Source: Ziziphus jujuba
Taxonomy: Eukaryota > Streptophyta > Magnoliopsida > Rosales > Rhamnaceae
DNA: 64,000 bases
Assembly: GCF_031755915.1 (NCBI RefSeq)
Contig: NC_083384.1
Coordinates: 24,879,001 to 24,943,000 of the forward strand
Direction of reading: 5' to 3'
The notes under the pieces are model-generated. The model was not told the origin of the DNA. It did no database searches and was given only the letters and a program-made list of their open reading frames with translations. The translations under genes were made by a program, and so were the position numbers. Below are positions 12,501 to 25,254 of the stretch, piece by piece; position 1 is the stretch's first letter, and the number at the start of each line of letters is the position of its first letter.

Positions 12501-13380
12501 TATCACCATCATATCTAATTAAGATCTGCACTTTACTTCATGACTATGGCAAAAGTTAGTAGACGCACTTGGAGGAAGGCTTAATTTCGGTACCACCTTC
12601 CACCTGCAGACAAATGGACAAGTAGAGTGAATCATAAAGACCTTAGAGGATATGCTGCGATCATGTATTATGCAATTTCAAGGAAGCTAGGACGACCAAT
12701 TTTCACTAGTAGACTTTGTTTATAATAATAGTTACCAGGTGAGCATCGAGATATCCCTGATGAGGCTTTGTATGGGAAATAGTGCCAAACCCCACTATTG
12801 TGGAGTGAAGTGGATGAGGAGAAGCTCCTTATGAAAAACAACATAGTTGGATCTGAATACCTACAGATGACCATGGACAAGGTAAGAGTCATCCGAGAAA
12901 GATTGAAATCTACTCAGGACCAGCAGAAGAGTTATGTCAATGTGCATAGGAAAGATCTTGAGTTCAAAGTCGGTGATTACATTTTCTTGAAGCTGTCTCA
13001 ATAAAAGGGAGTTGTACACTTTGGCTGATGAAAAAAGCTAAATCCTTATTACATTAGTCCTAACAAGATAACTGAAAGAATTGGCCCAACAGAGTACAAA
13101 TTGGCATTCCCAGAGGAGTTAGCATGAGTGCACAACTTGTTTTATGTTTCGATGCTATAGAAGTACATTACAGACCCATTGCATATGCTAGAGACTACCA
13201 ACAATGAGTTGAAAGAACTTGTCATATTTTGAGTAGCCAGTGTAGATCCTAAATCGCGAGAAATGTGCAACAACACCATCCCACTAGTCAAAGTCCCGTG
13301 GTAGAATCATTTAATCAAGGAGGCAACATGGGAGTCCAAGGTGCATATGCACGACCACTACCCCTACTTGTTCCAGTGAT
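9563..13380 (+). pseudogene. TE-A pol remnant: RT, RNase H, integrase, chromodomain
   Basis: The RT start (LKIQLQDLVEKDFIRLSMS) sits at 9563-9635 and continues after the solo LTR at 10703 with PWGSLVLFIKEKDG, then EFLVMSFGL and a catalytic motif that reads FISDIL instead of FIDDIL (about 11050), so a catalytic Asp is lost. RNase H shows [16 protein letters not shown] (about 11478-11525). Integrase shows the NMDLVFKLP and IIDRLTKSVHFL blocks (12320-12430) and a later TNGQVE stretch. A chromodomain-like end (IPLVKVPW, then EATWES) lies at 13234-13380, with a stop between the two blocks. Many stops and frameshifts make it inactive. Confidence 0.85.
9636..10702 (+). mobile_element. solo LTR of the TE-B family, inserted in TE-A RT
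   Basis: It is the reverse-complement relative of 8445-9562: the starts line up (TAGTGAGAATC against TGATGTGATTC) and the ends match (CAACCTAGGTTCATATCA against the TE-B LTR end). Flanking 5-mers are TCACA (9631-9635) and TCACC (10703-10707), a target duplication with one difference. It splits the TE-A RT exactly between RLSMS and PWGSLVLFIKEKDG, so removing it restores the RT reading. No internal region remains, hence solo LTR. The first base pair is TA rather than TG, a likely point mutation. Confidence 0.85.
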
Positions 13381-13408
13381 GCAAAAAATTTCATCGACAA
13401 ATTTTTTT

Positions 13409-13421
13409 AAGGGGGGCAGGT
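13409..13421 (+). other. TE-A polypurine tract
   Basis: AAGGGGGGCAGGT directly precedes the TGTAACACC start of the right LTR. It is the expected primer for plus-strand DNA synthesis. Confidence 0.8.
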
Positions 13422-16400
13422 TGTAACACCACACCCTAAAGTAAACTAAAATTTTTTGCATGTTAACTAAGTTTGACCGAGTTAATGGTGTTTAATTAAG
13501 TGGTCATATTGACATTTTGTTATGGAATAGAGTTTTGCATTGACCGAGGCACTATTGCGAAGTACACATCGATCCAAATTTGTGGACTAATAACTCGTCG
13601 AAAATGGAGCTGTGGTTCGAAAGTTATAAGCAAAAAAAAAATTTGTGGTCCAGACTGTTGAGTGGTGCCATATTTGACTTTTATTCTTGTAAAATTTGGT
13701 TTTGAATTGTACATGGTTGTAAAGTACTCATCGATACAAGTTTATAGACTAGTGATATGCTTAATTTAGATATTTAATTAAAAAGTTACTGACCTTCAAA
13801 ATTTGTTAAATTTTTCCATGACTGTATTTACCGGATACCTATCTTTGTGCTATGAAAAACATGTGCACAATGCCTACCGATACTATTTCACATGTCAATC
13901 CATTAACCAATCTCATGAGTGCACAGTGGTACCCATAATGTGGTTTTATTGGCTAAAAAAGACATGAAAGAGGGGAGAGAACAAGGAGAGAGAAGAGGAG
14001 AAAATTGGCCAACATTGATTTGCCATGCTCTAGCCACCATCTGTGTGCATGCACTAAACCAGCAGGCTGACCACCTCGAGATCAGTCGGTTGGCCAAGTT
14101 TCATGGCCAACTAGCCGGTGATGCATCGGGATAAAGGTGTTTTCTGTTGGCAACGCCGCTAGCTTTACCAGTCGGGATAAGGGTGTTTTGTTACACTTCT
14201 CCTACCACTGTGTTATCCATGCTCAGGCTAACCATCCCAACAAATGTCACTACTAGTGGATGTTTGATGCACTGGCGCCGGTGATGTTTACTGACAATGG
14301 TGGTGGCTCATCGGAATCCATAGTTTTGACGAGCTTCCAAAATGTCCACTGACTTTTCCCCCCATTTGTCCTCCTTAAATCCAAATCTGAGGTCTGTTTA
14401 TCCAAATCTCGATAGATCAAAGATCTAGGGACAGTTAGCTCTTGAGCTTCCTGATCAGATCCTGGCCACCAATGGCCCAATCTCTAATTCTCATGTTATA
14501 AGCTTCGTTTTAATATATAGTTTGCATATTTTGGACAAAGTATGTATTAGCTTCTCTAGACAAATCATGTATATTATACCTGAATAAAATATTATGTTAA
14601 TTGATGTTATGTATTGTTGATATTTTAGGCACCTGTGTGAACCGTGGGACTAATTTTATGGAGGATATCGAGTGAGCCACACGTTTGAGGTGACTGGTCC
14701 TTTTCCAAAATTGTTTTCAAATTATTGTTTATATATATTTTGTATTATTTAGAAATTTTAAAAAATATTGTGTATGAGCTAAAACTTAAGAAAATAATTA
14801 TTTCATTTTACTATGCCATTTTTTGTGATTTAAATATATTTTTTATATAAAAATTGATTATATGGTTTTGAAGAAATTATTTATGTTTATTTATTGTTAA
14901 ATTTTTTGTTATATTCTATTGTTAGATTTATTATGCAAAATAAAATATATTTACGTGTGTTTATTTATTTGTAAATTTCACGTGATACAATATAGTTTTG
15001 CATAAATCAATTTTAAGGATTTAAGAAAAATAATTATATTAATTTATTGTGTATAAAAATATATTTGTGTATTTAAATATTTATGAATCTGGATTTATTG
15101 TGGTAAAAATTGAATTATTTTAAATTGTTAGATTTATGATGATTGTTTAAAAGAAAATGTGGGTTTAGAAAAATGTAATAAATCCAATGGCATTTTATGA
15201 AATTTTTATATATTCGTAATATTACAGATTTTATAGTTTTAGATGCACCATACAATAATAGTGTGTTGTACTGTATTTATGATTACCACACATGTATTTA
15301 TGGCCATCTTGTGGGAGCAATTAGCAAGAGGGATACCTAGGTATCCAAGGCGTCGATACTAATAACCAGTCATCCTATAATGAAAGAGGGACGATTGATG
15401 CTCATTATGCAAAATACTTGTTCTATTTAACCTTCCGTCAGAGTGGTACTTGGGACGTCGAGTACTGCCTGCCACCATTTGGTATATAGTACAGTGCATC
15501 ACGTTTTTCTAGTAAAATGATTTAAAACGTATTATTATATTTTTATTATTTATTTCAAATTGATGTTTTAAATTAATTAAAATATTACTTTTGTTATTTA
15601 ATTAATTTATTTAATCAAAATTTTATATATTAATAATTTTGTTTCTATATTAATCTTTCTAATTCAAATTTTATTTATCATCTTATTTTACCTTATTATA
15701 TTTTATTCTAAATTTAATAATTTGTTACCATATTATTTTCAATGTTAATTTCAATTTTAAATTATTTGTATTTTATTTATTTATTTATTTTCTTGATTTT
15801 TGGAGATATAAAAATAATGGGTTTTGTGAAAATAGTTTTAAAAAGGGAACTTTTCTATTATTTTAAATATTTATTTACTTATTCATTTTTAATTTATTTA
15901 ATTATTTATTTATTTATACATTTATTTATCATTATTATTCGTACATCGTAATATTATATTTAATGTAGTAGTTGGCTGTCATTCACTGGGATTATTAGCA
16001 TTTTATTATCTTTTTCTGTTTTTAAATTTGTTCTTCTAGGTCTAGGTGTAATAAGTGTTGACTATCTGAGGTGAAAGCTCACTGTTCCCTTTCGTTGTTG
16101 CTCTTTTCGAGAAAAGAGTTATATTTCTTTCCTATAATTTTCCTTTTTATATCTCCCTGTGTTCTATTAAATTATGGACTTATTGTAAACTCTAGTATGC
16201 TCTGTGCACTATGTTGGATGATTATTATTTATTTACTATTGTGTTATTCCCTGTATTGTTTTATTTTAACGTGCTTCCTTTGTGGAAATCTTTTGTTGTA
16301 AGGTGAAAGGAATAAGGTGGTGCTTTATTGGTGTATATTTTCTGTGCAAGGAATTTTAGGGCATATCCAACCCTTAGGGGAGATACTGTCGGATTTTTTA

Positions 16401-16476
16401 TAAGAAAGTCCGATAGGGTTTCTCTAGTCAGTGCTTGTCTCCGGTTCTGGTAAGGAATTTTAGACAAGTCCTGAAA
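13422..16476 (+). repeat. TE-A 3' LTR
   Basis: It starts TGTAACACC after the polypurine tract and ends TGAAA where the 5' copy has TGACA, so the terminal CA has mutated. It aligns with 1437-4585 throughout. The target duplication CAAGC follows at once. Confidence 0.87.
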
Positions 16477-17040
16477 CAAGCCAACTAGGTTTCCAAAAAT
16501 ACTTAATGGAAAATTTTGTAGGTCCATATTTTCCATGGAAATTGGGGATTAATTTTTGGTTTTACTTATTGATTTAATATTCTAAAATTCATTGCCCTTG
16601 CTGCCCCTAAATTTTCATATGTATTCCTAAATTTTAGTTGTACTAAAACTTCCCTTTTTTAATAAAATTTTTGTTAGCTAACCTTTAACCCAACTTTTGG
16701 ATATCCAAATCTACTTATTTTGCCTTGGAACTACTTGGAAAAGATATGACTATGGTTTGGCTTATAAAGGCATACTAATAAGCATTTGGATACCATAAAG
16801 AATTCAAAACTTGATTTTCCCACAAGACTGTAGCCTGTCAAACTGTGCATTTTTTTTGCTTAATTTAAAATAAAACTGGCATTGGTTGACTTGTTAGATT
16901 GCAATGAAATTTCACAGAGATCACCCTAAATGTCTATTGTCCAACTAAAATCACCTTAAAATTCCACTTATAGCTCTAATTATGTCTAAAAAATTATACA
17001 TTGCCTAAACTTTCAACTTTACAGCATTTTCCTTGGAGTA

Positions 17041-17460
17041 AAGAAAAAAGCTTATAAGTTCGTTAAGAAAGCTCTAATGTTTAAACTAAAGGTTCTTATT
17101 TTTATCTATTCCCAAAGGACATCGATTCTTGAGTGCTTATTACCTCCTGGTCATATTTTTTTTGTTGCTTCGCCAGATTTTCTATTACAAAGTATAATTT
17201 AGGAGTGTTGTATGTAGTCCAATATTGATCCATTCCTCAAAAATATGAGATTTTGAAAATACTGGTATCAAGTTGCTATTTAATTTGATATCACAGCAGC
17301 ATGTCCTATTACTACAATCATTAAAAAAAAGTATGCACCATGTCTATTTATGGGTTTCGTCCTATGTTCTAGCTTATATATGAATGAGATTGTTAAAGGT
17401 ATATCATCTAATTGGGAGAATGAAAGAAATAGTCTTAGGCAAAGTATAATAATATTTCAA
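17041..17460 (+). repeat. diverged, rearranged copy of the 18052-18725 LTR
   Basis: Positions 17041-17300 match 18461-18725 (shared GTTC(G/A)TTAAGAAAGC and TTGAGTGCTTAT blocks, then a primer-site-like GATATCACAGCAGC). Positions 17330-17460 match 18060-18215 (shared ATGGGTTTCGTCC-type block). Similarity is patchy. Confidence 0.4.
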
Positions 17461-18051
17461 AAATTAAATCTAATTTCACATGTTGGGCCTTCTTTATGTG
17501 TTTTTCTCATTTAGGAATGGTCGGCCCGTTAACAAGTTGGTCTCAGGTCCATTTGTGAGTTTTTTCCCACATTCATAATCGTCTCGTGAAATGATGCGCC
17601 TTTGTTGCTAATATTAAACAATCTCTGTGATTGCACATGTATCACTTTATAAAAAAAACATTACATTGAATGAAAAAGTAAAAAAATAATGCACATGAAT
17701 CTAACAGTCTAATAGATTCTTTAAATGCTTAAGGAAATAATAAATAGAACTTTATTAAAAAGAAGAAATACAACTAACAGTATAAATTGGAAATAATAAA
17801 AGAAGAACAAACTGAATATAGATGACAATTAAATGAATATTATATGGTAACTAATTGAAAAACAGGAAAGTAGAAAGCCTCTTAAAGTATATAGCTCAAT
17901 TGATAATCTTATTTTTATCCCACATAAAATTTATCTTTATCCTTTATAACTTTTATTTCCATTTAAATAATTTCTGAGCTTCATTTTTATCTCCAAAAGA
18001 GTTACTTTCTAACTCAAACAACCTCATGTGTCCATTTATGATGAAGAGAGG

Positions 18052-18725
18052 ATGTTAAAGTATATTACCCACACCATGTGTATTTGTGGGTTTTGTCCAA
18101 TGTTCATAGTTCACATGTCAAAGAATATGCCCCACATCTAATTACGGTGAAAGAAAGATGTTTATATAGCTCAATTGAGAGGATGTAGGAATAGTCTCAA
18201 ACAAGGTAAATTTGCTAATAATCACTCTCAATCATGATATATTTGTCTCACCCAATCATTTGAAGATTTATTGACCTAAACAACAAACAACTAGACTATT
18301 AGAATTTGAAGATGGCTAAGTTAATAATTTTTTTTAATCAACTATGAATTGTAAGCATATGTTCCTCTCTTTCTTCTTTTTCTTATCTTACTTTTTTTTA
18401 TCATCTCTATATACAATTGCATGTGTAGATCATGTTGTTGAATCCATTTTTTGGAATAAATAAAGAACTAAAAAGTTCATTAAGAAAGCCATGACATTTA
18501 GACCAACAATCCTTATTTTAATTGTTCCAAAGGAAACTAACCCTTGAGTGCTTATGATCCTTCTCCCTCTTATAATGTGCTCGCTCTATGCCAGACTTGT
18601 TACTACAAAGAATACAAATGATTTGGGGTGCTAAAATATATAATTCAATTATGAACCAACTCTAAAAACTTTAAACTTTTTAAAATAGTGGTATTATGTT
18701 ATGGTTCAACATGGTATCGAAGCAG
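18052..18725 (+). repeat. LTR remnant followed by primer binding site
   Basis: The segment runs from TGTTAAAGTATATTACCC to GGTTCAACA (18052-18711) and is followed at once by TGGTATCGAAGCAG, close to the copia/gypsy initiator-Met primer site. Pieces of the same sequence recur at 17041-17460 in a different order (the LTR 3' part, then an LTR start-like part). No pol follows, so only the 5' end of an old element remains. Confidence 0.45.
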
Positions 18726-19822
18726 CAGCTACTCTTGTTGCACATGTTAAAAGAGGTATGCCCACATTCTTTTAAAAGAGGCACCAAAGTTTATATATAT
18801 GAATGTGTATATATATTTTTATCAATGTGTATTATGCTAATTAAAAGAATATTGCAAGTTGATAAACAACCTATGTAGTCGCAAATGCCAAATGATTTTC
18901 AAAGGAAAAAGAATTAGCAGCATAAGTTCTACAAGAAAATTTTTAGCAGCCTGCATGGTCTATATATTACTTAAAGATTTTTAGTTCTATATATGTATAT
19001 ATATATGTGTGTGTGTGTGTAGAAAGACAGAAAGAGGGAGTTAGGGCTCTATCTAGATTCGAGTAGCTCATGATTGATTCAAGATTAGAAAACGAGCAAA
19101 TCTTGAGCAAGAAACAAAGCTTCTGAGCTGATCTTAAATAGTAAATCAACCTCATGAGTAGACCCTATAAAATCTCACATAACCCATTAAAAAAACACAA
19201 ATCTACATGAATTATTCAATGTTTGGCTTTAACAAATATGAGTCAAGTTGATAACTGGTCAACCCATTAACATTCGTTACATTAATGGATCATAACAGGT
19301 GAAATTATAAATGAGCCATTTCACCTATTAAGAAGGGCATTTTAATAATTACACTAGAGGTTAAAAATAAACCTAGTCTAATGATTATAGTTGTACTATT
19401 AAAAATAATCAGTAAGGCTACAAGTACCAAAACATTCACTAAGTGATACATGTTTATATGTTATTGGTTGATATAATTATATAACCTGTATATGGATGAG
19501 TTAACACTTAAATGAAAAAGTGAACTAAAAAAATAAACCAATTAAAAATTGCCACATCATTTGGTCAACAAATTTTGTGAATATTTGGGTAAATCTAACA
19601 TTATTGTGTAAACAATTCAAGTTTCTACTTTCCCTTTTCCTAAAAAAAATTCTAATTTCTCTATCATTGGTTTATAATAAGATATCATTAGTTTCTGTTT
19701 GTTTAAATATATTTTGATATATATAGGTAAAATATACATATTTTGATAGTAAATGTTATTTTTTTCTTTAGGATATTATCAGCTATGCATCCCAAACTTT
19801 TTTTTCCTGACAATCTGCGCCC

Positions 19823-20050
19823 CAAACTTCCATTTTGTTTGTACCATTGATTTTTCTGTTAAAAACCCATAACGAAATGATCACGTGTCACGCATGTGCT
19901 TATAAAGCAAGGTTATATCAGGTCATTTCACTATTCTCAAACTTCCATTTTGTTTGCACCATTGGTTTTTCAATTAAAAATCCATAACGGAATGATCATG
20001 CATTACACATGTGCTTATAAAGCAAGGTTAAATCAGGTCATTTTACTGTT
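19823..20050. repeat. tandem duplication, 115-bp unit
   Basis: Two adjacent copies begin with CAAACTTCCATTTTGTTTG at 19823 and 19938 and end with the CTTATAAAGCAAGGTTA and TCAGGTCATTT blocks. They differ at about a dozen positions. There is no coding content. Confidence 0.75.
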
Positions 20051-20814
20051 CTTAATTTAGAAATTAGGGATCCATTCAAAGGAGGGACAATCCACCACAT
20101 GGTGATAGTGTTTGACATTACAAAGACTCCACCACACTCGCTATCTCAGCTTGGAACTAACTACTTCTGCTAAAGCTCTACTTCTTTTTTTCTTTTTCTC
20201 TTTGTATACTCTTTGTTTTAAAAAAGGGTATACTCTATGTTTTGCAAAAGGTCTTTTCCACCTTTTTTTTTTTTTTAAATATTGACAAGCTGTTGAAATC
20301 CTTTTGTTTTAAGTTTCAGTTTATAAAATTCTAATTGTCATCTTTTGCTTGTCTATTTGTTTTTAAATTTTGGTTTTTGTTCTTGACTATTCTGGGTTAC
20401 TTTCATTTTTTTATTTTTTTTGGGCGAATTAGCTCTGTTTTTTCTTAAACGAACAGAGGGAAATACCAAAGGAATAGGGATGCAAATTGAATTTGAAGAT
20501 AAAGTTTTGGAATTTCATATGGGTTGCGATTAATTCCAGTTCTTTTTAGCTTAATAGTGGAAAATAAAGTCGATCCACTTAGAAACAGAACTTTGTGATT
20601 TTAAAAAAAAACAAAAGTATAAAAAAGATGATGCACATTAATCAAATTCTAACGTCATGAGCTTAGCACCATCGTCACCAAAATCCCTAAAATGACCTGT
20701 ATACTTCATACAGAGGCCGACCAAAGACTCTCACAAGCTCTACAGTCCCTTTTTCACATTCATTCCCTCTCCGTAAATCAATGGGTAATTTACGTTTAGT
20801 TAAGGTTTGTTTTA

Positions 20815-23800
20815 ATGGAGAATTATAATGATAAATGGATCATTGATTCAGGAACTACTAACCATGCTTATTACTTTTTGCAGCGGTTCAAACAAAGCAG
20901 CTCGCTCAGTAAAGAACAAAGAAGTTTGAAGTTAAAAAATGAGGAGCATGTCTCCGTAATGGTAATAGGACTAATGGAGTGATCTTTTAATAATAAAACT
21001 TTATATTTGTCAGACTATTTATTTGTTCCAAATTTTAAAAGGAATTTGATTGCTATTAGGTGTTTATTTAAACATGGTTTGACAGTACAATTTAATTTCT
21101 CAATTTCAATTAAGAGTAATGATACTTTTATTTATTTTGGAGATTTGATGAATGGTCTTTATTTTTTAACTCCTTTGTCCTATAGTATTAATGCCATTGA
21201 AAATATAGATGATGACCAACTTCCCTTTTCTAAGAAAAGAAAAATGTTGAATGAAACCTATATTTGGTGTTAGCAATTAGGTCATATTAACTTTAACAGA
21301 ATTCATAGTTTGGTTAAAAATGGAATTTTAAATTTCTTAATTTTTGAACATATACTAGTATGTGAATCTTGTTTAGAAGACAAAATAATAAAGAGACCCT
21401 TCAAGGCCAAATGGAATCGAACCACTCTATAGCTAGAATTGGTGCATATTGATGTATGCGGACCAATGAATGTTCAAGCGAGAGGTGGGTTTGAGTATCT
21501 TATCAGTTTGCTAATGACTACTCAAGATATGGTTATGTTTACCTAATGCTCCATAAGTTTGAACCTTTTAAGAAATTTTAAGAGTATAAGGCTGAGGTAG
21601 AAAAGCAATTAGAGATCCATATAAAACAGCTTTGGTCTGACCGAGATGGTGAATACCTATCTAGTGAGTTCAAGTCTTTCTTAGCTCAAGAAGAGAGAAT
21701 TTTTCAATTGTCATCCTCTAGAACACCCCAATAAAATGGAGTTACAGAAAAAAGAAATAAGACTCTTTTAGGTATGGTGAGGTCAATACTTAGTTATTAA
21801 TTTTCACCTAAGTCATTCTACAAATATGCCTTAGAAATAGTTGTATACCTACTAAATTTGATTCTATCTAAATCTATTTCGAAAACACCCATGAAAGTAT
21901 GGAAAAGGCACAAACCTAGTTTAAACCATATTTGGATTTAGGATGCCCAGCATATGTCTTAGCACAGAAATCTCAAAAATTGGAATCTTGTATAGAACCG
22001 TGTATGATTATAGATTATCTTAAAGGAACGAGGGGTGGAATTTTTCTAATCCAAAGGAAAAGAAAGTGATTGTGATTACTCACACTACTTTCTTAGAAGA
22101 GGATTATATGATAAATTTCAAGACTAAGAGTAAAATGATTCTTAAAAAGATGGACTCGAATCGAGAGCTACCTGAAACTCCTGAGGCTCCACTCCTATTT
22201 CCTATATATGTTCAAATAGGAAAAAATGTACTAGAAGTACCCAAAGGTGAACAAGCATATGAACCAGTTCAAGACCAAACTCAAGAACAAGAAGAGGATA
22301 ATGGAGTGGTAATCCACCACCACAACCATAGAAGTTGGATCCTCCTATACATTTACAATAGTCAGTGCAGTAAACTCGTAGTAGGAGAGTGATACATAAA
22401 CCTACAAAGTATGCCTTGTTAGGTGAGATATATTAGGCCATTATGAATAATCCAGATGATGATTCTACCACTTATAAAGTAGCACTAGAGGATATTGATG
22501 TGTAAGAATGGAAAAAGGCTATGGACCATAAGATGAAATCTATGGATTCTAATTCAGTCTGGTTTCTTGTAGAAGTACCTAAATGGGTAAAACTATTGGG
22601 TGTAAGTGGATCTACAAGAGGAAGAGAGAACCAGATGGAAAGGTAGAAAATTTCAAAGTTAGATAGGTGACAAAAAGTTATACCTAGAAAGAGGGTATAA
22701 ATTATGATGAAACCTTTTCACAGTAGCCATGCTTAAATCTATCTGGATTCTCGTAGATATATCAGCAGCTCTCAATTATGAGATTTGGCAAATGGATGTC
22801 AAGACAGCTTTCTTAAATGGTCAGTTGGAAAAGGACATCTATATGCAGCAACCAAAAAGGTTTATAGCAAAAGGCTAAAGCACATGATATGCAAATTGCA
22901 TAGGTGAATTTATGAACTTAAGCAAGCATCCAGATCATGGAACATTAGGTTTGATCGGACCATAAAAATGTTTGATTTTGAAAAAAGTCCTGATGAAGCA
23001 TGCATGTATAAAAAGATTTAAGGTTCAGTAGTAGTTTTTCTATTCCTTTATGTAAATGATATCCTTCTAATCGGAAACGATATGAAAGTGTTATCAGAAT
23101 CAAAGAGTTACTTGAAAAAACAATTTGATATCAAAAACTTGGGTGAAGCTAACAATATTCTAAGTGATCAAACTTTTATAAGACTGAAATAATAAGATGT
23201 TAGCTTTATCTCAAGCTTCCTATATTGACAAAATAGTGCCAAGTATGGCTTGGAGACTTCTAAAAGGGGATTTTACCCTTCAGACATGGAATACATCTTT
23301 CTCAGGAGCAATCATCAAACACTTCTGAGGAGAAAGAATTCATGAGTAAAAAACCTTATGCTTCAGCAGTAGGTAGTCTAATGTATGCCATATTGTGTAT
23401 TAGGCAAAATATCTACTATGTAGTAAGAGTAGTGAGTCATTTCCAATCAAATCTCGGAGTGGAACATTAAGTTGCAGTAAAGCATATACTTAAGTATCTA
23501 AGGAGAATAAGGGATTATATGCTTGTAAATTTTAGTGGGAGTCTGAAAACCCTTAGTTATACAGATTCAGATTTTAAAGAAGATATTGACTAAAGTAAAT
23601 CAATGTCAGGCTATGTGTTTACCCTAAATGGAGGAGCCATTAGTTGGAGATGCATTAAACAGACTTATGTTTTTTTACTCCATCACTAAGATGAATATGT
23701 GGTTGCATCTGAAGCTGCAAAAGAAGTTGTGTGGCTTAAGAAATTCCTTATGGACCTTCAAATGATACCATGTACAGATCGGCCCGTTACCCTTTACTAT

Positions 23801-24034
23801 GAAAACAGTGAAGCCATAGCACAGTCTAAAGAGCCTAGGTATCATAAGAGAAAGAAACACATAGAAAGGAAGTACCACTTGATCCGTGATTTCATACAAA
23901 AATGAGACACAATGGTTACTAAGATAGCTTCTGAGGAAAATTTGGCGAACTCTTTTACTAAACCTCTACCTCAACAAGTATTTGAGAATCATGTAGATAG
24001 TATGGGTCTGAAAAGAGTCCCAGAATTACTTTAG
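20815..24034 (+). pseudogene. TE-C pol remnant (copia protease, integrase, RT, RNase H)
   Basis: The frame begins MENYNDKW and reaches the protease motif IIDSGTTNH within 20 residues. The open piece 21007-21273 covers the pre-integrase zone; integrase shows LVHIDVCGPMNVQARGG (about 21440-21490) and further stop-ridden blocks. The piece 22066-22392 is the linker before RT. RT has LYVNDILLIG (about 23047-23076), with Asn in place of the first catalytic Asp of YVDD. RNase H runs from AVGSLMYA to ENLANSFTKPL and ends at TAG 24032-24034. Stops are frequent in all domains. Confidence 0.82.
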
Positions 24035-24767
24035 AGTGAGTAGGAGTTAACTAAATTTGTTTTCTAGAAGCTAAACAAGTTGTAATTTTATTTTTTGATT
24101 TAATAATATGAAGTTTTTTAAAAAAAAAGTTTTGCACATTATATTTTACACATAACGTCCAGATTAATTGTGTAGTATATGATCATATGAATGAATCCAT
24201 AGAAGACATGATCATATGTTCTCATTGTCTCACAGTTGATAAATAAAGTTCGGCATTTTATTTAGGCTACAATATTTTATGAAATAATCTATCTTAGTTA
24301 TTATAAATATTGGAATGAAGTATGGTCATTCTGAGAGGATCAGGACAAATTTAATTAAGGATAAATTTTTGGTAAAGAAATTAAATCTCAGGCAATATTG
24401 GATATGTTATTTTTTTTAATCCTGGGTATATTATAAATAGTTACTTAAGTGGCTATGGTTTTTGAGTTATTAATAAATGAGGTCTATTTTAAGAATTATG
24501 ATTTTTTTATTACCAAATATATCTTCTTTATATGTTTTGATACTCGAATATTGAAAGTTACCGGCCAATGCATTAGATTAGTTAGAGAAACTAATAAGTC
24601 AAAAGAATAAATAATTAATTGATTAACAAAAAATTATTATCAATTAATTATTGATATTTTACAAAGAAAAAATACATTTAATATAAATATTATTAATCTT
24701 GGAGTGCAAATCTAGGCTTTTAGTGGAGTAGCATCAGATTAAATCAAAGTCCCAAGCTTGCTCAGAG
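24035..24767 (+). other. TE-C 3' untranslated region
   Basis: AT-rich sequence lies between the pol stop and the polypurine tract. No reading frame or repeat of note. Its position marks it as part of the element. Confidence 0.5.
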
Positions 24768-25198
24768 CAAGTGGGAGATTGTTGGATTTATGCTCTTGGA
24801 ACAAGCTAATCCATTAACCAAGGGCCTTAATTAATAATAGGCCATAGAATCTCCAAACTGACTCATTAAATGATAAGCCCATTTAATTGGTTATTATAAT
24901 ACGAGCCCATTAATTGAGCCCAAGGTGTTCTGAAACCTTAAAAAGATTAAGGTTAGTAGTCTATAAATACATTGCTTACTAGCCTTCAGTCACATAAGGT
25001 TTTAAGTATTATTTTCTAAAGATTGAGAATCTTAGTAGAAAATCAAACACCTTGAGAGAAAAACAGAAACTGTGAGCTTTTAGAATATTTTTCAGATTAA
25101 CTTTCTTGTTTCTTTTGTGATCAGTGCACCTACATGCAAATGCATCACATAGAAAATAGTTTGGCAAGTCCTGTAAATTCAAGATGATATTTTCTACA
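24768..25198 (+). repeat. TE-C polypurine tract and 3' LTR
   Basis: GCAAGTGGGAGA (24768-24779) is followed by TGTTGGATTTATGC, a typical copia LTR start. The LTR likely ends near 25198 (TTCTACA). The end is estimated because no 5' LTR survives for comparison. Confidence 0.65.
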
Positions 25199-25254
25199 CT
25201 ATTACAAGTTAGTAATGGATAATGAAAATATATTTATTAAATATCTTTTATTCA

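Larger units (their letters stand above)
1437..16476 (+). mobile_element. TE-A: Ty3/gypsy chromovirus (Tekay/Del-like) LTR retrotransposon, degenerate
   Basis: This is a complete insertion by its ends: two long direct LTRs (1437-4585 and 13422-16476), a primer binding site just inside the left LTR, a polypurine tract just before the right LTR, and a 5-bp target duplication CAAGC at 1432-1436 and 16477-16481. The interior carries plus-strand RT, RNase H, integrase and a C-terminal chromodomain-like tail, in the order expected of chromoviruses, all broken by stops. Gag, protease and the start of RT are missing; their place is taken by a reverse-oriented gypsy element (TE-B), and a solo LTR interrupts RT. 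Lineage is inferred from the chromodomain and the long LTRs; Tekay/Del is likely but not proved. Confidence 0.9.
16482..20814. other. intergenic spacer with degraded LTR pieces
   Basis: No gene is visible. It contains diverged LTR-like pieces at about 17041-17460 and 18052-18725, a TG/TA microsatellite near 18994-19020 and a 115-bp tandem duplication at 19823-20050 (each listed separately). The rest is AT-rich without recognisable content. Confidence 0.5.
20815..25198 (+). mobile_element. TE-C: 5'-truncated Ty1/copia retrotransposon
   Basis: Plus-strand protease, integrase, RT and RNase H follow in copia order. After about 750 bp of untranslated sequence come a polypurine tract and one LTR. 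No 5' LTR, primer site or gag can be found before 20815. The single LTR plus truncated body indicates a partial, old element. Confidence 0.8.

Noticed and set aside
13903..14480. Open frames on both strands in the TE-A 3' LTR
   Set aside because: Not conserved in the 5' LTR; noise in a long LTR.
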